From Guadua angustifolia (lineage: Eukaryota; Streptophyta; Magnoliopsida; Poales; Poaceae): DNA of 64,000 nucleotides. The stretch's first letter is position 1. Every line of letters starts with the position of its first letter. Of this stretch, positions 44,825-54,576 are shown one piece after another. The stretch lies in assembly GCA_036346375.1 (NCBI GenBank), contig CM070511.1, positions 3,658,001 to 3,722,000 on the forward strand, read 5' to 3'. The translations under genes were made by a program, and so were the position numbers. A model generated the notes under the pieces. It saw nothing but the letters and a program-made list of their open reading frames with translations. It was not told the DNA's origin and did not search any database.

Positions 44825-46561
44825 TTACACCGCTTCATTGAAGAGGTAGGGGTATTCGGCTCGAAGATGATCCTCACGCTCCCATGTGGCTTCGTCGGGG
44901 GTATGATTACTCCATTGAACTTTAAAGAATTTGATGGTGTGGTTTCGAGTAACACGCTCCCTCTCGTCGAGAATACAAATGGGTTGCTCCTTGTAGGATA
45001 GATCGGGATGCAATTCAAGAGTGTCCAACTCGGTGGCTTCGGTTGGGACACGAAGGCATTTCTTCAATTGAGAGACATGAAAGACATCATGTACATCGGC
45101 TAGTGAAGAGGGAAGCTCCAATTGATACGCCACCGCTCCTCGCCTTGCTAAAATCCGAAAAGGTCCGATATAACGAGGGGCTAGCTTTCCTTTCACTTGA
45201 AACCGACGAACACCTTTCATTGGTGAAACCTTGAGATAGACGTGATCACCAAATTCAAATTTGAGTTCACGGCGGCGACGATCAGCGTAGCTCTTTTGAC
45301 GAGACTGCGCGGTCCGCAACCGTTCCCGAATAAATCGAACTTGTTCTTCCGCTTCGGCGACTAGTTCGGGACCAAAGAGGGGTCTCTCTCCGGTCTCAGA
45401 CCAATTAAGTGGAGTTCTGCAAGACCTTCCATAGAGAGCCTCGAATGGACTTATTTGGAGACTAGCTTGATAGCTGTTGTTGTAGGAGAACTCCGCGAAG
45501 GGTAAGCATTTCTCCCAATTCTTGCCGTAGGTAAGGGCACAAGCCCTAAGCATATCTTCAAGAGTTTGGTTTACTCGTTCAGTTTGTCCATCAGTTTGAG
45601 GATGATACGCGGTGTTAAAAGAGAGTTGAGTCCCCATGGCCTTGTGGAGGCATTGCCAAAAGTGCGAGGTGAACTGAGTACCTCGATCTGAGACAATCTT
45701 TTTGGGAACACCATGAAGGGACACAATTCGATGAAGATATAACTCGGCCAACTTGCTCACTGTATCTGTCGTCTTGACAGGAAGGAAATGAGCAGTCTTT
45801 GTCAATCGGTCAACGATTACCCATATAGAATCAAAACCTTTTTGTGTCTTGGGCAATCCGGTGATGAAATCCAAACCAATCTCTTCCCATTTCCACATGG
45901 GAATGGGCAGTGGTTGAAGTGTGCCTGCTGCACGCAGATGGTCGGCTTTCACCCGCTGACATACGTCGCACTCGGCGACATACCGGGCAATCTCTCGTTT
46001 CATTCGGGTCCTCCAAAGCCTTGGCTTCAGATCTTGATACATTTTTGTACTCCCGGGATGAATAGAGAATGTGGAATTATGAGCCTCATCAAGGATCAGG
46101 GCCTTCAACTCCTTACAATTCGGCACCACTAGCTGTTTGCCGAACCATAAGACTCCTTGTGGGTCCTCGGTGAAGCAATTGGCCTTGCCTTGTTTGATGA
46201 GGCCTCGGATGAGTGCCATGCCCTTGTCTGTCTTTTGAGCCTCTTTGATTTGGTCTAAGAGATTAGATTTGACTTCCAAGACAGCAAGGAATCCTTTCTT
46301 AACCACCTCTAGATTGAGCTTTCGAAACTCGGCGCACATGGCGTCCGAATCCGGTTCTACTGAAAGGCGATTGCATTGGGATTTTCGACTCAGAGCATCG
46401 GCAACAATATTGGCCTTTCCTGGATGGTAATGGAGTCCCAATTCATAGTCTTTGATCAATTCGAGCCACCTCCTTTGCCTCAAGTTCAAATCGGCTTGAG
46501 TAAAGATATACTTCAGGCTCTTGTGATCGGTGTAAACTTCACAACGATTACCGATGAGGAA
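44825..46561 (-). pseudogene. D integrase with C-terminal chromodomain and RNase H end
   Basis: End of the D polyprotein. It is open from about 46558 to the stop at 44825, more than 550 codons. After the RNase H end ([14 protein letters not shown], then [16 protein letters not shown]) come the HHCC zinc site (SIHP...[11 protein letters not shown]), the catalytic core ([42 protein letters not shown]) and a basic GPY-like part ([20 protein letters not shown]). A chromodomain closes the protein ([20 protein letters not shown]), as in chromoviruses, where it is thought to steer insertion to marked chromatin. This domain has no internal stop, but upstream breaks prevent normal expression. Confidence 0.9.
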
Positions 46562-47752
46562 ATGTCACCAGATTTTTAGAGCATGTACCACTGCTGCCAG
46601 CTCTAAATCATGGGTGGGGTAATTCATCTCATGAGGTCTCAATTGCCTTGATGCATACGCCACAACTCGGCCTCCTTGCATAAGTACACAACCCAGCCCG
46701 AGGCGGGATGCATCGCAATATATGTCGAAGCCCTTGTGAATATCCGGCAGGACTAAGACGGGTGCAGTGGTTAAGCGAACTTTCAACAATTGAAAACTTG
46801 CCTCACATTCTGCTGACCATATGAACTTGTTCTCCTTCTTCAAAAGTTCGGTCAGTGGCTTCGTGATTTTGGAGAAGTTCTCCACGAATCGGCGGTAATA
46901 CCCCGCGAACCCGAGAAAACTTCGAACTTCCGTGATGTTCTTAGGCTGCTCCCAATCAAGTACCGTCTGTATCTTGCTGGGATCAACCGCAACTCCGCCT
47001 TCTGATAATACATGGCCCAAGAAGGCAACCTCCTTTAGCCAGAATTCGCATTTGCTGAATTTTGCGTAAAGTTGGTGCTCTCATGACTTTTCGGGGCTGC
47101 GAAGGTGTACTTCATGCTCCTCTTCGGACTCGGAGTAAATAAGAATATCATCAATGAAGATGACAACGAACTTGTCGAGATATTCCATGAAAACTGAATT
47201 CATAAGGCTCATGAAGTATGCTGGTGCGTTGGTCAAACCGAAAGACATAACAGTATACTCATATAGACCATAACGGGTGGAGAATGCCATTTTTGGAATG
47301 TCTCCCGATCTGATCTTGATTTGATGGTAGCCTAATCTCAAGTCAATCTTGGAGAAGATACAGGCTCCGGTCATTTGGCCGAACAAATCGTCGATCCGCG
47401 GAAGTGGATACTTGTTCTTGACCGTGACCTCATTTAATGGACGGTAATCAACACACATCCACAGGCTATCATCCTTCTTCTTCACAAATATCGCCGGGCA
47501 CCCCCAAGGTGAGGAGCTCGGCCGAATGAAGCCCTTCTCTTGCAGCTCCGTAAGTTGTTTCTTCAACTCAATCAACTCATTTGGAGGCATACGATAAGGT
47601 CGCTTCGATATTGGGGCCGTTCCGGGTAGAAGCTCAATGACGAACTCAACCTCCCGGTCAGGTGGCATCCCTGGCAATTCTTCTGGAAATACATCCGGGT
47701 AGTCACATACCACTGGTATATTACTTATTTCAAGGAGTGGCTCACCCTTCAA
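46562..47752 (-). pseudogene. D reverse transcriptase and first part of RNase H
   Basis: Copies element RNA into cDNA. RT motifs in order: [63 protein letters not shown] and the catalytic [11 protein letters not shown] (about 47150). RNase H follows: [18 protein letters not shown] and [20 protein letters not shown]. Two stops interrupt the frame, TGA after SPEKS (about 47080) and TGA after ALKIW (46562-46564). Both fit CGA to TGA change on the coding strand, as expected from decay of methylated DNA. Confidence 0.9.
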
Positions 47753-47779
47753 GGCATAGAAGTGAGCATAATCGGGACT

Positions 47780-48400
47780 TCATGCAAACACAACTTGTTT
47801 GCCGCTTGCGTTAGTAAGTGAAATAGATCTGCTTGCACAATTGATGCATCCTTGGTGTTTGGACAGCCAATCCATCCCAAGGATAACTTCAATCCCTTCC
47901 ATCTTAATCATGATCAAATCAGCTAGGAACTCTACCCCATTGATTTCAATTTTTACTTCCCGGCAGACTCGATCGGTCCTTAATTCCGATCCCGGGGTTT
48001 TAATGAGAAGTGGTGGGTGCATAGGTTGTATAGGGAACTCATGATGCCTAGCAAACTTCTCTTTAACAAATGAATGGGATGCTCCGGAATCAAATATCTG
48101 GTAGTCGGGTATGAGTTGACGGAAAACATACCCAATACCACCTCGGTGCATTACGAGCTTCTTCTTGGCGATCACATGGTTGATCGACCGCCGTGCCGGT
48201 GGTGTTGGTGCGGTTCTTGGAGGCATTGGTCGAGGTGAAGGTGCTGCTGCCCCCGGTGCAATGGTGGGTCGAATTCCCGATGTTGCTTGGTTCTTTTGCG
48301 GACATTGACGTGCAAAGTGCCCATTGTTTGCTTCGGAAGCAAACGAGCTGGGGACGAGCTTGAGTGTTGGCTCCTTGCTGATTTCCACCTAAGGTTGGTG
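47780..48400 (-). pseudogene. D protease
   Basis: Retropepsin-type aspartic protease that matures the polyprotein. The active-site loop is FDSGASHSFV (about 48080), and GVEVILGMDWLSKH-type flap and hydrophobic wording (EVILGMDWLSKH) is near 47870. The end of a zinc knuckle (GHFARQCP) is at about 48310. Its first Cys residues are in another frame (LVCFRSKQ), so a frameshift splits the knuckle. A stop after KQVVFA at about 47780 separates it from RT. Confidence 0.85.
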
Positions 48401-49384
48401 GAAGACTTGGCTGCGGTGGGCGAGCAATGAATGTCGGAGGCCTCGGCGGTGCCGGAGCTTGATAGTTTGGAAGTGAGGGGCGCACCATGCGCGATGGCTG
48501 CAAGTGGCTGCTTGCTGAATTTTGTGCAATCCGCTTGCGCTTACGCGAATCCTCTAATTTTCCCCACTTCTCTTCCACCACTATAGCCTTGTGGACTAAG
48601 TGCTGGAAATTTCGGAAGTCATGAGCAATGAGCTCCAGCTGCAACTCTTCGGAAAGTCCCTCCATAAAGCGCTCTTGCTTGCGCTCATCAATGGAGACTT
48701 AAATGCAGGGCATAACGAGCCAAATAGTTGAACTTCGTGAAGATAATCCATAACGGTCTTGCCACCTTGCTTCAATCACGAGGAATTCACGCTTCTTCCT
48801 TGCCATAACGCCCGCGGGAACATGAGCCTCGCGGAAAGCCACGCGAAACTCCGCCCAAGTGATGACATGATCGGCGGGCTGCATGGCGGTAAAGCTGTCC
48901 CACCATGCGCACGCCGCACCATTGAGTTGATCACGAAGCAAAGAGGACCTTTTCATGGTCTGGCATTGGCGATAGCCAACTTGCGCTCAATAGTTCGAAG
49001 CCAATCGTCGGCCTCGAGTGGATCCGCAGCACGGGAGAAAGTTGGCGGCTGCGTGCGGAGAAACTCGCCAAGTCCGCTGGCGGTGTGATGTCCTGCCCTC
49101 TCGGTTCCTCGAAAAGGGGCCGGTGCAGGGGCCGTGTTACGGGCGATCTGCTGCAGGATCAAAGTTTGATCTTGCCGGTTTTGCTCAATCAGAGCGAGGA
49201 CTTGAGCCATGGTAGGAGGGGGTGGAAGTTCCTCCTCCACGCGAGGGTGGTGCTGATTTTGGCGATGTGAGGACTCCGGGTGGTTATGAGTGACCCCCTG
49301 AGTCGGATCCTCAGTAGCTTGGGAGCAGGTGGATGGCGGCCTCGCCTCACGCTGAGCTTGGGAACGAGTGGTAACTCCCGTCAT
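48400..49384 (-). pseudogene. D gag
   Basis: Capsid protein of the chromovirus. It starts at ATG 49384 (MTGVTTRSQAQREARPPS). The N-terminal part has MAQVLALIEQNRQDQ and PPTFSRAADPLEADDWLRTI, the capsid core has LNGAACAWWDSFTAM, WAEFRVAFREAHVPAGVMAR and KKREFLVIE, and the end has ERFMEGLSEELQLELIAHDF and a Pro-rich linker. Frameshifts near 48955 and 48730 break it. This order and wording are typical of Tekay/Del gag. Confidence 0.85.
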
Positions 49385-49744
49385 CTGTTGCCAAACCAAA
49401 TTAGCAACAAGTAACAAGAGAGCCACAACAACGCTGAATTTAAAATATCCGGACAGCAATTCACACAATTAAAACTCTACAGGTATGCAGCAAGAAAACA
49501 TGCACCAACTCCAAAAGACATCAAAATAATAAGGCTCTCAAGCCACAACATCAACCAAGAAAACAAAATAACAAGATTCCGGTACAATAGCACAAGTTCA
49601 CAACCCGTAGGTCAAGGGTGACAACTAAGGGTGATAATTCCAAATATAAAAGCTAGCATTGGTTCATAAGGTAGCCTATTACATTAATTAAACCAGTTTA
49701 GCTCATCTCTACTTTCCCTCCATGATGAGCTTTACAGCGACAAC

Positions 49745-50557
49745 TCAAATGTCTCTAAGGAATCCTTGGGGAAACACATCCAAAAGATGGTATCCCGGAG
49801 ATCCAGTGTCTTCGGGGTCCAAGGGGTTAGTGAGACGCTGTGGTGATCCTATGTAGAACCTAGGTACCCCCGGAGATTCCCGGGCACACCGACGCATCAC
49901 ACCTCCCAAATTGATGCGCGCGGTGTTGGACACAACGTCCTCAGTCTCTATCCCCAGCACATGCGGACACTAAAAAGCAGGTGGGGCTGCATCATGTGGC
50001 GTCGTGGAGTTGCGCCCATACAATACATCCCTTGGCACCAAGTTAATCTGAACAAATTGGTGAAGATACCCTTGTGCCTCATGAAGACGGGCACGAGTCT
50101 CCCACAGCTCATGGACAATGCAACGATTAGCCCGGTCCAAGGCACGGACCAAGCACGACAAGCTGTCGAGCGAAGAGTCTTCCCCCATCTCGATTTCAGC
50201 AACACTGTTGACTTCATCTGTCAATCCTCGTTGTGGGAAATATTGATACGGAGGTAGAGTCAGCTCCCACAAATCATGACGGAGATGGCACATGGCAACA
50301 TATGCCACCGCTTGGATAGCCATTCCTACGGACGTCCCCCTTGCCCGAAAGTGGTAGGGAATGCTCCCCGTCACCATCCTAGCGATGATGTGGACCGTGG
50401 CAGTGTAGGTCTTCATTCTAGGTCCTATAGCACGACCATAAACCGCGTACTCTAGTGCATAAGTGAAATTAGCTCTCCACAACATATCCCTCAGGAGGGA
50501 AGGATAGCCCTCCACATCTTCAGCACGGGTGACTAAAACCAATGGCCCAAAACTCAT
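49745..50557 (-). CDS. Uncharacterised accessory ORF upstream of D gag
   Basis: A reverse-strand reading frame of about 270 codons in the leader of element D, between the missing 5' LTR and gag. It starts at ATG 50557 (MSFGPLVLVTRAEDVEGYPS) and is open for 195 codons. A TAG at 49970-49972 interrupts it, and the same frame continues for 72 codons to 49745. There are no zinc sites, membrane segments or signal peptide. Several regular helices are suggested (GMAIQAVAYVAMCHLRHDLW; LSCLVRALDRANRCIVHELW). The bases before the ATG look like an intron acceptor (AACGTGACAG), so an upstream exon is possible. I recall similar unnamed proteins from grass genomes but can name no family. Same strand as gag-pol. 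Confidence 0.6.
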
Positions 50558-50619
50558 CTGTCACGTTGGAAAGGATAAGAGGGGTTAGAAACTTGTTTGC
50601 ACAATCAAATGAGCTGGTC

Positions 50620-53600
50620 ATACCACTAGGGCAGGTGGTCTTGCCTGTCACCTTCGGCGACTCGACCAACTTCCGCACCGAGCTGGTCACCTTCGAGGTG
50701 GTCGAGGGAGATCTTCCGTACAACGCCATCCTCGGGCGACCTTCCCTGATCAAGTTCATGGCGGCCAACCACTATGGCGAGACCAAGGCTTTGGCCCTTG
50801 CCGGCGTGCTGCCCCAGCGAGGCCCAGAGGCAATGGTAAAGAGCGCTCGACAGAAGGCGGCGATCCAGCCCAGCGGGGCGACAAAGGCTGTGCCGCTCGG
50901 GGAGAGCGACTCGGCCAGATGCGTCCATATCTCGGCCGAGCTGAGTTCCAAATAGGAACTCGAGCTCATCACTTTTCTCCGCGCTAACAAGGGCATATTA
51001 AGCAGGAGCTGCGGACATACTGGCGTCCCGAGGGAGGTGATCGAGCACAAATTGCAGGTGAGACCCGACTCTCGACCTGTGCGTCAGAAGTTGCGTCGTT
51101 TCTCCCCCGAGAAGGTCGCGGTCATCAAGGAAAACCTTGACAAGTTTCTGAAGGCCGGTTTCATTCGTGAGATTGACTACTCCGAGTGGCTGGCCAACCC
51201 TGTCATTGTCCAGAAGAAGGGCGGAAAGTGGAGAATGTGCGTGGACCACACAGGGTTGAACTCGACTTGCCCAAAGGACAACTTCCCACTCCCGCGCATC
51301 GACCAGATCGTTGACTCCACAGCGAACGCCAAGATTCTGAGCTTCCTGGATGCCTATTCAGGGTATCACCAGATCAAGCTGGCGGTTGACGACGAGAGCA
51401 AGACGTCGTTCATCACCCCGTTCGGCACCTACTGCCACACGACCATGTCGTTTGGTCTGCGCAATGCCGAGGCCACGTTCCAGCGTCTGATGACCAAGAC
51501 GTTCGCCCCTCAGATCGGTCACAACCTTGAGGTCTACGTGGACGACATCATAATCAAGAGCCCCTCCAAAGGCGACCACGTTCGAGACCTCGAGGAAACC
51601 TTCGGCAACCTGAACAGGCACAAGATCAAGCTCAATCCCGAGAAGTGCGTGTTCGGTGCCGCGTCAGGAAAGGTGCTCGACTACATGATCGGGGGCTCAG
51701 GGGTCGGCCCGAACACGGAAAAAACCGAGGCTGCCCTCAGCAGGTTCATCTCGAGGCTCGGCAAGCGCGGGCTTCCATTCTTTCGAACATTACGCAAGCA
51801 CGGGAGCTTCGAATGGACCTCGGAGGCGCAGCGGTCTTTCGACGAGCTGAAGGTATACCTGTCAACCCCACCCCTGCTTACGACCCCGCAGCCCGGCGAG
51901 AGGTTGCTGCTCTACCTTGCGGCCACCGCCCAGGCTGTCAGTGCTGTCCTGGTGGCTGAGCGGGGATCCCAGCAGCACCCGATCTATTATGTCAGTGAGG
52001 TCTTGCACGGCCCGAAGGAGTGCTACCCACAGGTACAAAAGCTGCTGTATGCTCTCCTCATGGCTTCGCGCAAGCTTCAACATTATTTCCAGGCGCACTC
52101 CGTGGTTGTCCCGAGCAATTTCCCGCTCGGGGACATCTTGCGGAATCCATAGGGCGGCGGGCGCACCGCCAAGTGGGCTATGGAGCTGGCGGCATTCGAT
52201 ATCCAGGTCGTAGCTCGAACGGCCATCAAATCGCAAGTGCTTGCCGACTTCGTTCGATGGCTCTAGATCCTTCAAGCGCTCGGGGGCTGGAATTCTCATT
52301 CTCACCCCGCGCGGTGACCACTTGAGGTACGTAGTTCGCTTTGGGTTTCCAGCGACTAACAACGTGGCCGAGTATGAAGATCTCTTGGCGGGCCTACAAG
52401 CTTGCAAGGCGCTGGGCGTGCGACGGTTGGTCATCAAAGGCCACTCCCAGCTCATCGTCAATCAGTACAACAAGGAGTACCAGTGCTCGGGAGACTCTAT
52501 GGCGAAGTACCTAGCGGAAGTGCGCAAGATGGAGAAATGGTTTCAGAACCTGGAGCTCCAGCACATACCCAGGAGAAACAATTCGAGTGCTGACTTCCTC
52601 TCCAAGCTCGCCTCTTCCGACGACGAGGTCCCGCCCGATGTCATCCTGGAATCATTGGCGGCTCCCTCGATCTCCAATCAGGAGGTCTTACTCGCCGTGG
52701 TCGAAGGTATTCCCTCCTGGGCTGAACCCATTCATAATTTCCTCGCGAGGGGTGACCTACCGCCCGACCTCGCCGAGAGGAGCAGGATCAAGCGCCGGGC
52801 GAGTTTGTACACGCTCGTCGAAGGGATGCCTTACAGGCGAAATGTTTCCGGCATTCTGACGCGGTGCATCTCTACGGAGGAGGGTAAGTACTTATTAAAT
52901 GACATCCATTCTGGCCTCTATGGAGCGCACTCTTCATACAGGACAATGGTCGGCAAGGCTTTCCGTATGGGATATTATTGGCCTTCGGAGCTTCAGGATG
53001 CTCATGATATCGTCCGCACCTGTCGAGCATGCCAGTTCCACGCCCGGAAGACGCATCAACCCGCATACGCGCTTCAGACTATCCCGCTTGCCTGGCCCTT
53101 CTTGACTTGGGGGCTGGACATCCTAGACCCTTTTCCTCAGGCGGTCGGAGGCAAGAAGTTTCTGTTCGTTGCTGTCGACACTTTTACTAAGTGGATTGAA
53201 GCTGAACCGGTCTCGACCATCACTGCTTGGGTGGCCGTCTGTTTTTTCCGCTTGTTCGTGGTCACCAGGTACGGGGTCCCATGCAAAATTATCACTGACA
53301 ATGGTACTCGGTTTACCAATGAGTCATTCCAGGAATTTTGCGAAGACCTTGGCATCAAGGTGTGCTTCGCTTCTGTAGCTCACCCCTAGAGCAACGGAGC
53401 GGCGGAACGTGCCAACGGACAAATCGTCCAGGGCGTCAAGAAATGAGTCGCAGATGAGCTCGAACGCTACGGCAAGACCTGGGTGGATGAACTTTCCACC
53501 GTCTTATGGTCTATTCAGTACCACTACAAGCCGAGCCACGGGGTCCGATCCCTTCCACTCGTGTTTGAGTGCGAAGCAAATCTGCCTCCCGAGGTTCTGC

Positions 53601-53956
53601 TGGGCTCTGCTAGGGTCAGCTTGGTCGACCAGGTCGACTTCGAGCGCAAACGGTCTCTTGACCTTGCCCTCGCAGAAGAAGTAAGATGCCGTGCACTGGT
53701 ACGATCAACGCACTACCTGCAAGCTCTTCACAGACATGCGTCCCGGTCGGTACGACCTAGGGAGCTCCTTGTTGGGGACTTAGCCCTGAGACGGATTCAG
53801 GCACTGTCTAACACCAATAAGTTATCCCCACGGTGGGAGGGCCCCTATAGAGTCGTTTCAACAGATCGCACGGGGGCTTACCGGCTAGCGATGCCCAATG
53901 GTAGAGAGCTCTCTAGCTCGTGGAACATAGATCAGCTTCGGAAGTTTTATGTGTAA
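50620..53956 (+). pseudogene. Element B pol: protease end, RT, two RNases H, integrase
   Basis: Pieces in order: protease C-terminus (LPYNAILGRPSLIKFMA); RT at about 51090-51640 (WRMCVDHTGLNSTCPKDNFP; FLDAYSGYHQI; catalytic YVDDIIIKS); first RNase H at about 51830-52150 (LLLYLAATAQAVSAVLVAER; HPIYYVSEVLHG); second, plant-type RNase H at about 52240-52620 (FDGSRSFKRSGAGILIL; NNVAEYEDLLAGL; IPRRNNSSADFLSKLAS), a Tat trait; and integrase at about 52880-53956 (HSGLYGAHSS...CRACQFHARKTH; ILDPFPQ; IITDNGTRF; SNGAAERANGQIV). Breaks: TAG after ELSSK, an in-frame loss of about 25 residues after GPNTEK, a frameshift before the second RNase H, and stops near 53388 and 53445. Inactive. Confidence 0.9.
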
Positions 53957-54576
53957 TTTATGTATCTTCCTTTTCAGTAAAGCTGTTCTTTTATTCTCGA
54001 TATTTACTCCTTCCCCTTGTTGACTATGCATTGTCGTTAATATCCGAGACTCTTTCAAGCACGACCTTCGTGCGCTGCGCACTATCTCTTGGTCAAAGCG
54101 TCGCGAGCTTAACGTTCACCCCCAGTGGTCGAGCTAAACGTAAGCCAAATCTCTTCGCAACCCGGCTCTCCCCTGTGTCCGGGCCGGTGCCAAAAGCCTC
54201 GCTGTCTCGACCATTGAGCAAGTGCGCGCGTTCGTGGTCGTGATTCGAACTTTAGTCTGGGTGTAACCATCTCTTTATTGAGCTTGTTTTTGTCACGCTC
54301 TTTCCTGCGCGCCTTTCCTCAACTCTGTAGGTCGCGATCGTTTGCTCATGTCTTCATCTTGTGCCCAAGCCCGGCGTCGCTTGACCTTGGACCCAACGGG
54401 GGCTGGACAGGGCTATCCTATCGGCACACGACCAAAAGCGCATGAGTATGGCTAACGAGCGAAAAAGGGGGAACTCCAAGTATCCTCGACTACGAGCTTA
54501 AAAATCAAGATAAGGTTTTTTTTGTTCTCCAAAAGCAATCTGTCTCTATTAGAACATTTTCATTTTCAAGCATTTT
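53957..54576. other. Non-coding spacer between B integrase and antisense gene
   Basis: Convergent 3' ends of the sense pol and the antisense gene meet across about 620 bp. AGTAAAGC at 53976 and similar words may serve sense 3' processing. Related to 865-1462 of element A. Confidence 0.6.

Larger units (their letters stand above)
41653..50619 (-). mobile_element. Tekay/Del-like chromovirus D, reverse, 5' end lost
   Basis: Reverse-oriented element: 3' LTR (41653-44789), integrase with chromodomain, RNase H, RT, protease, gag, and an upstream accessory ORF (49745-50557). A second LTR and a primer site should follow to the right, but element B pol starts at about 50620. A deletion has therefore joined D's leader to B. 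The deletion also removed the rest of the C LTR and the B zinc knuckle. D is the youngest layer at this place because it cuts C. Confidence 0.87.

Noticed and set aside
49470..49744. Possible 5' LTR or primer site of element D
   Set aside because: No TG...CA unit like 41653-44789 and no TGGTATCAGAGC-like site was found to the right of D gag before element B resumes.
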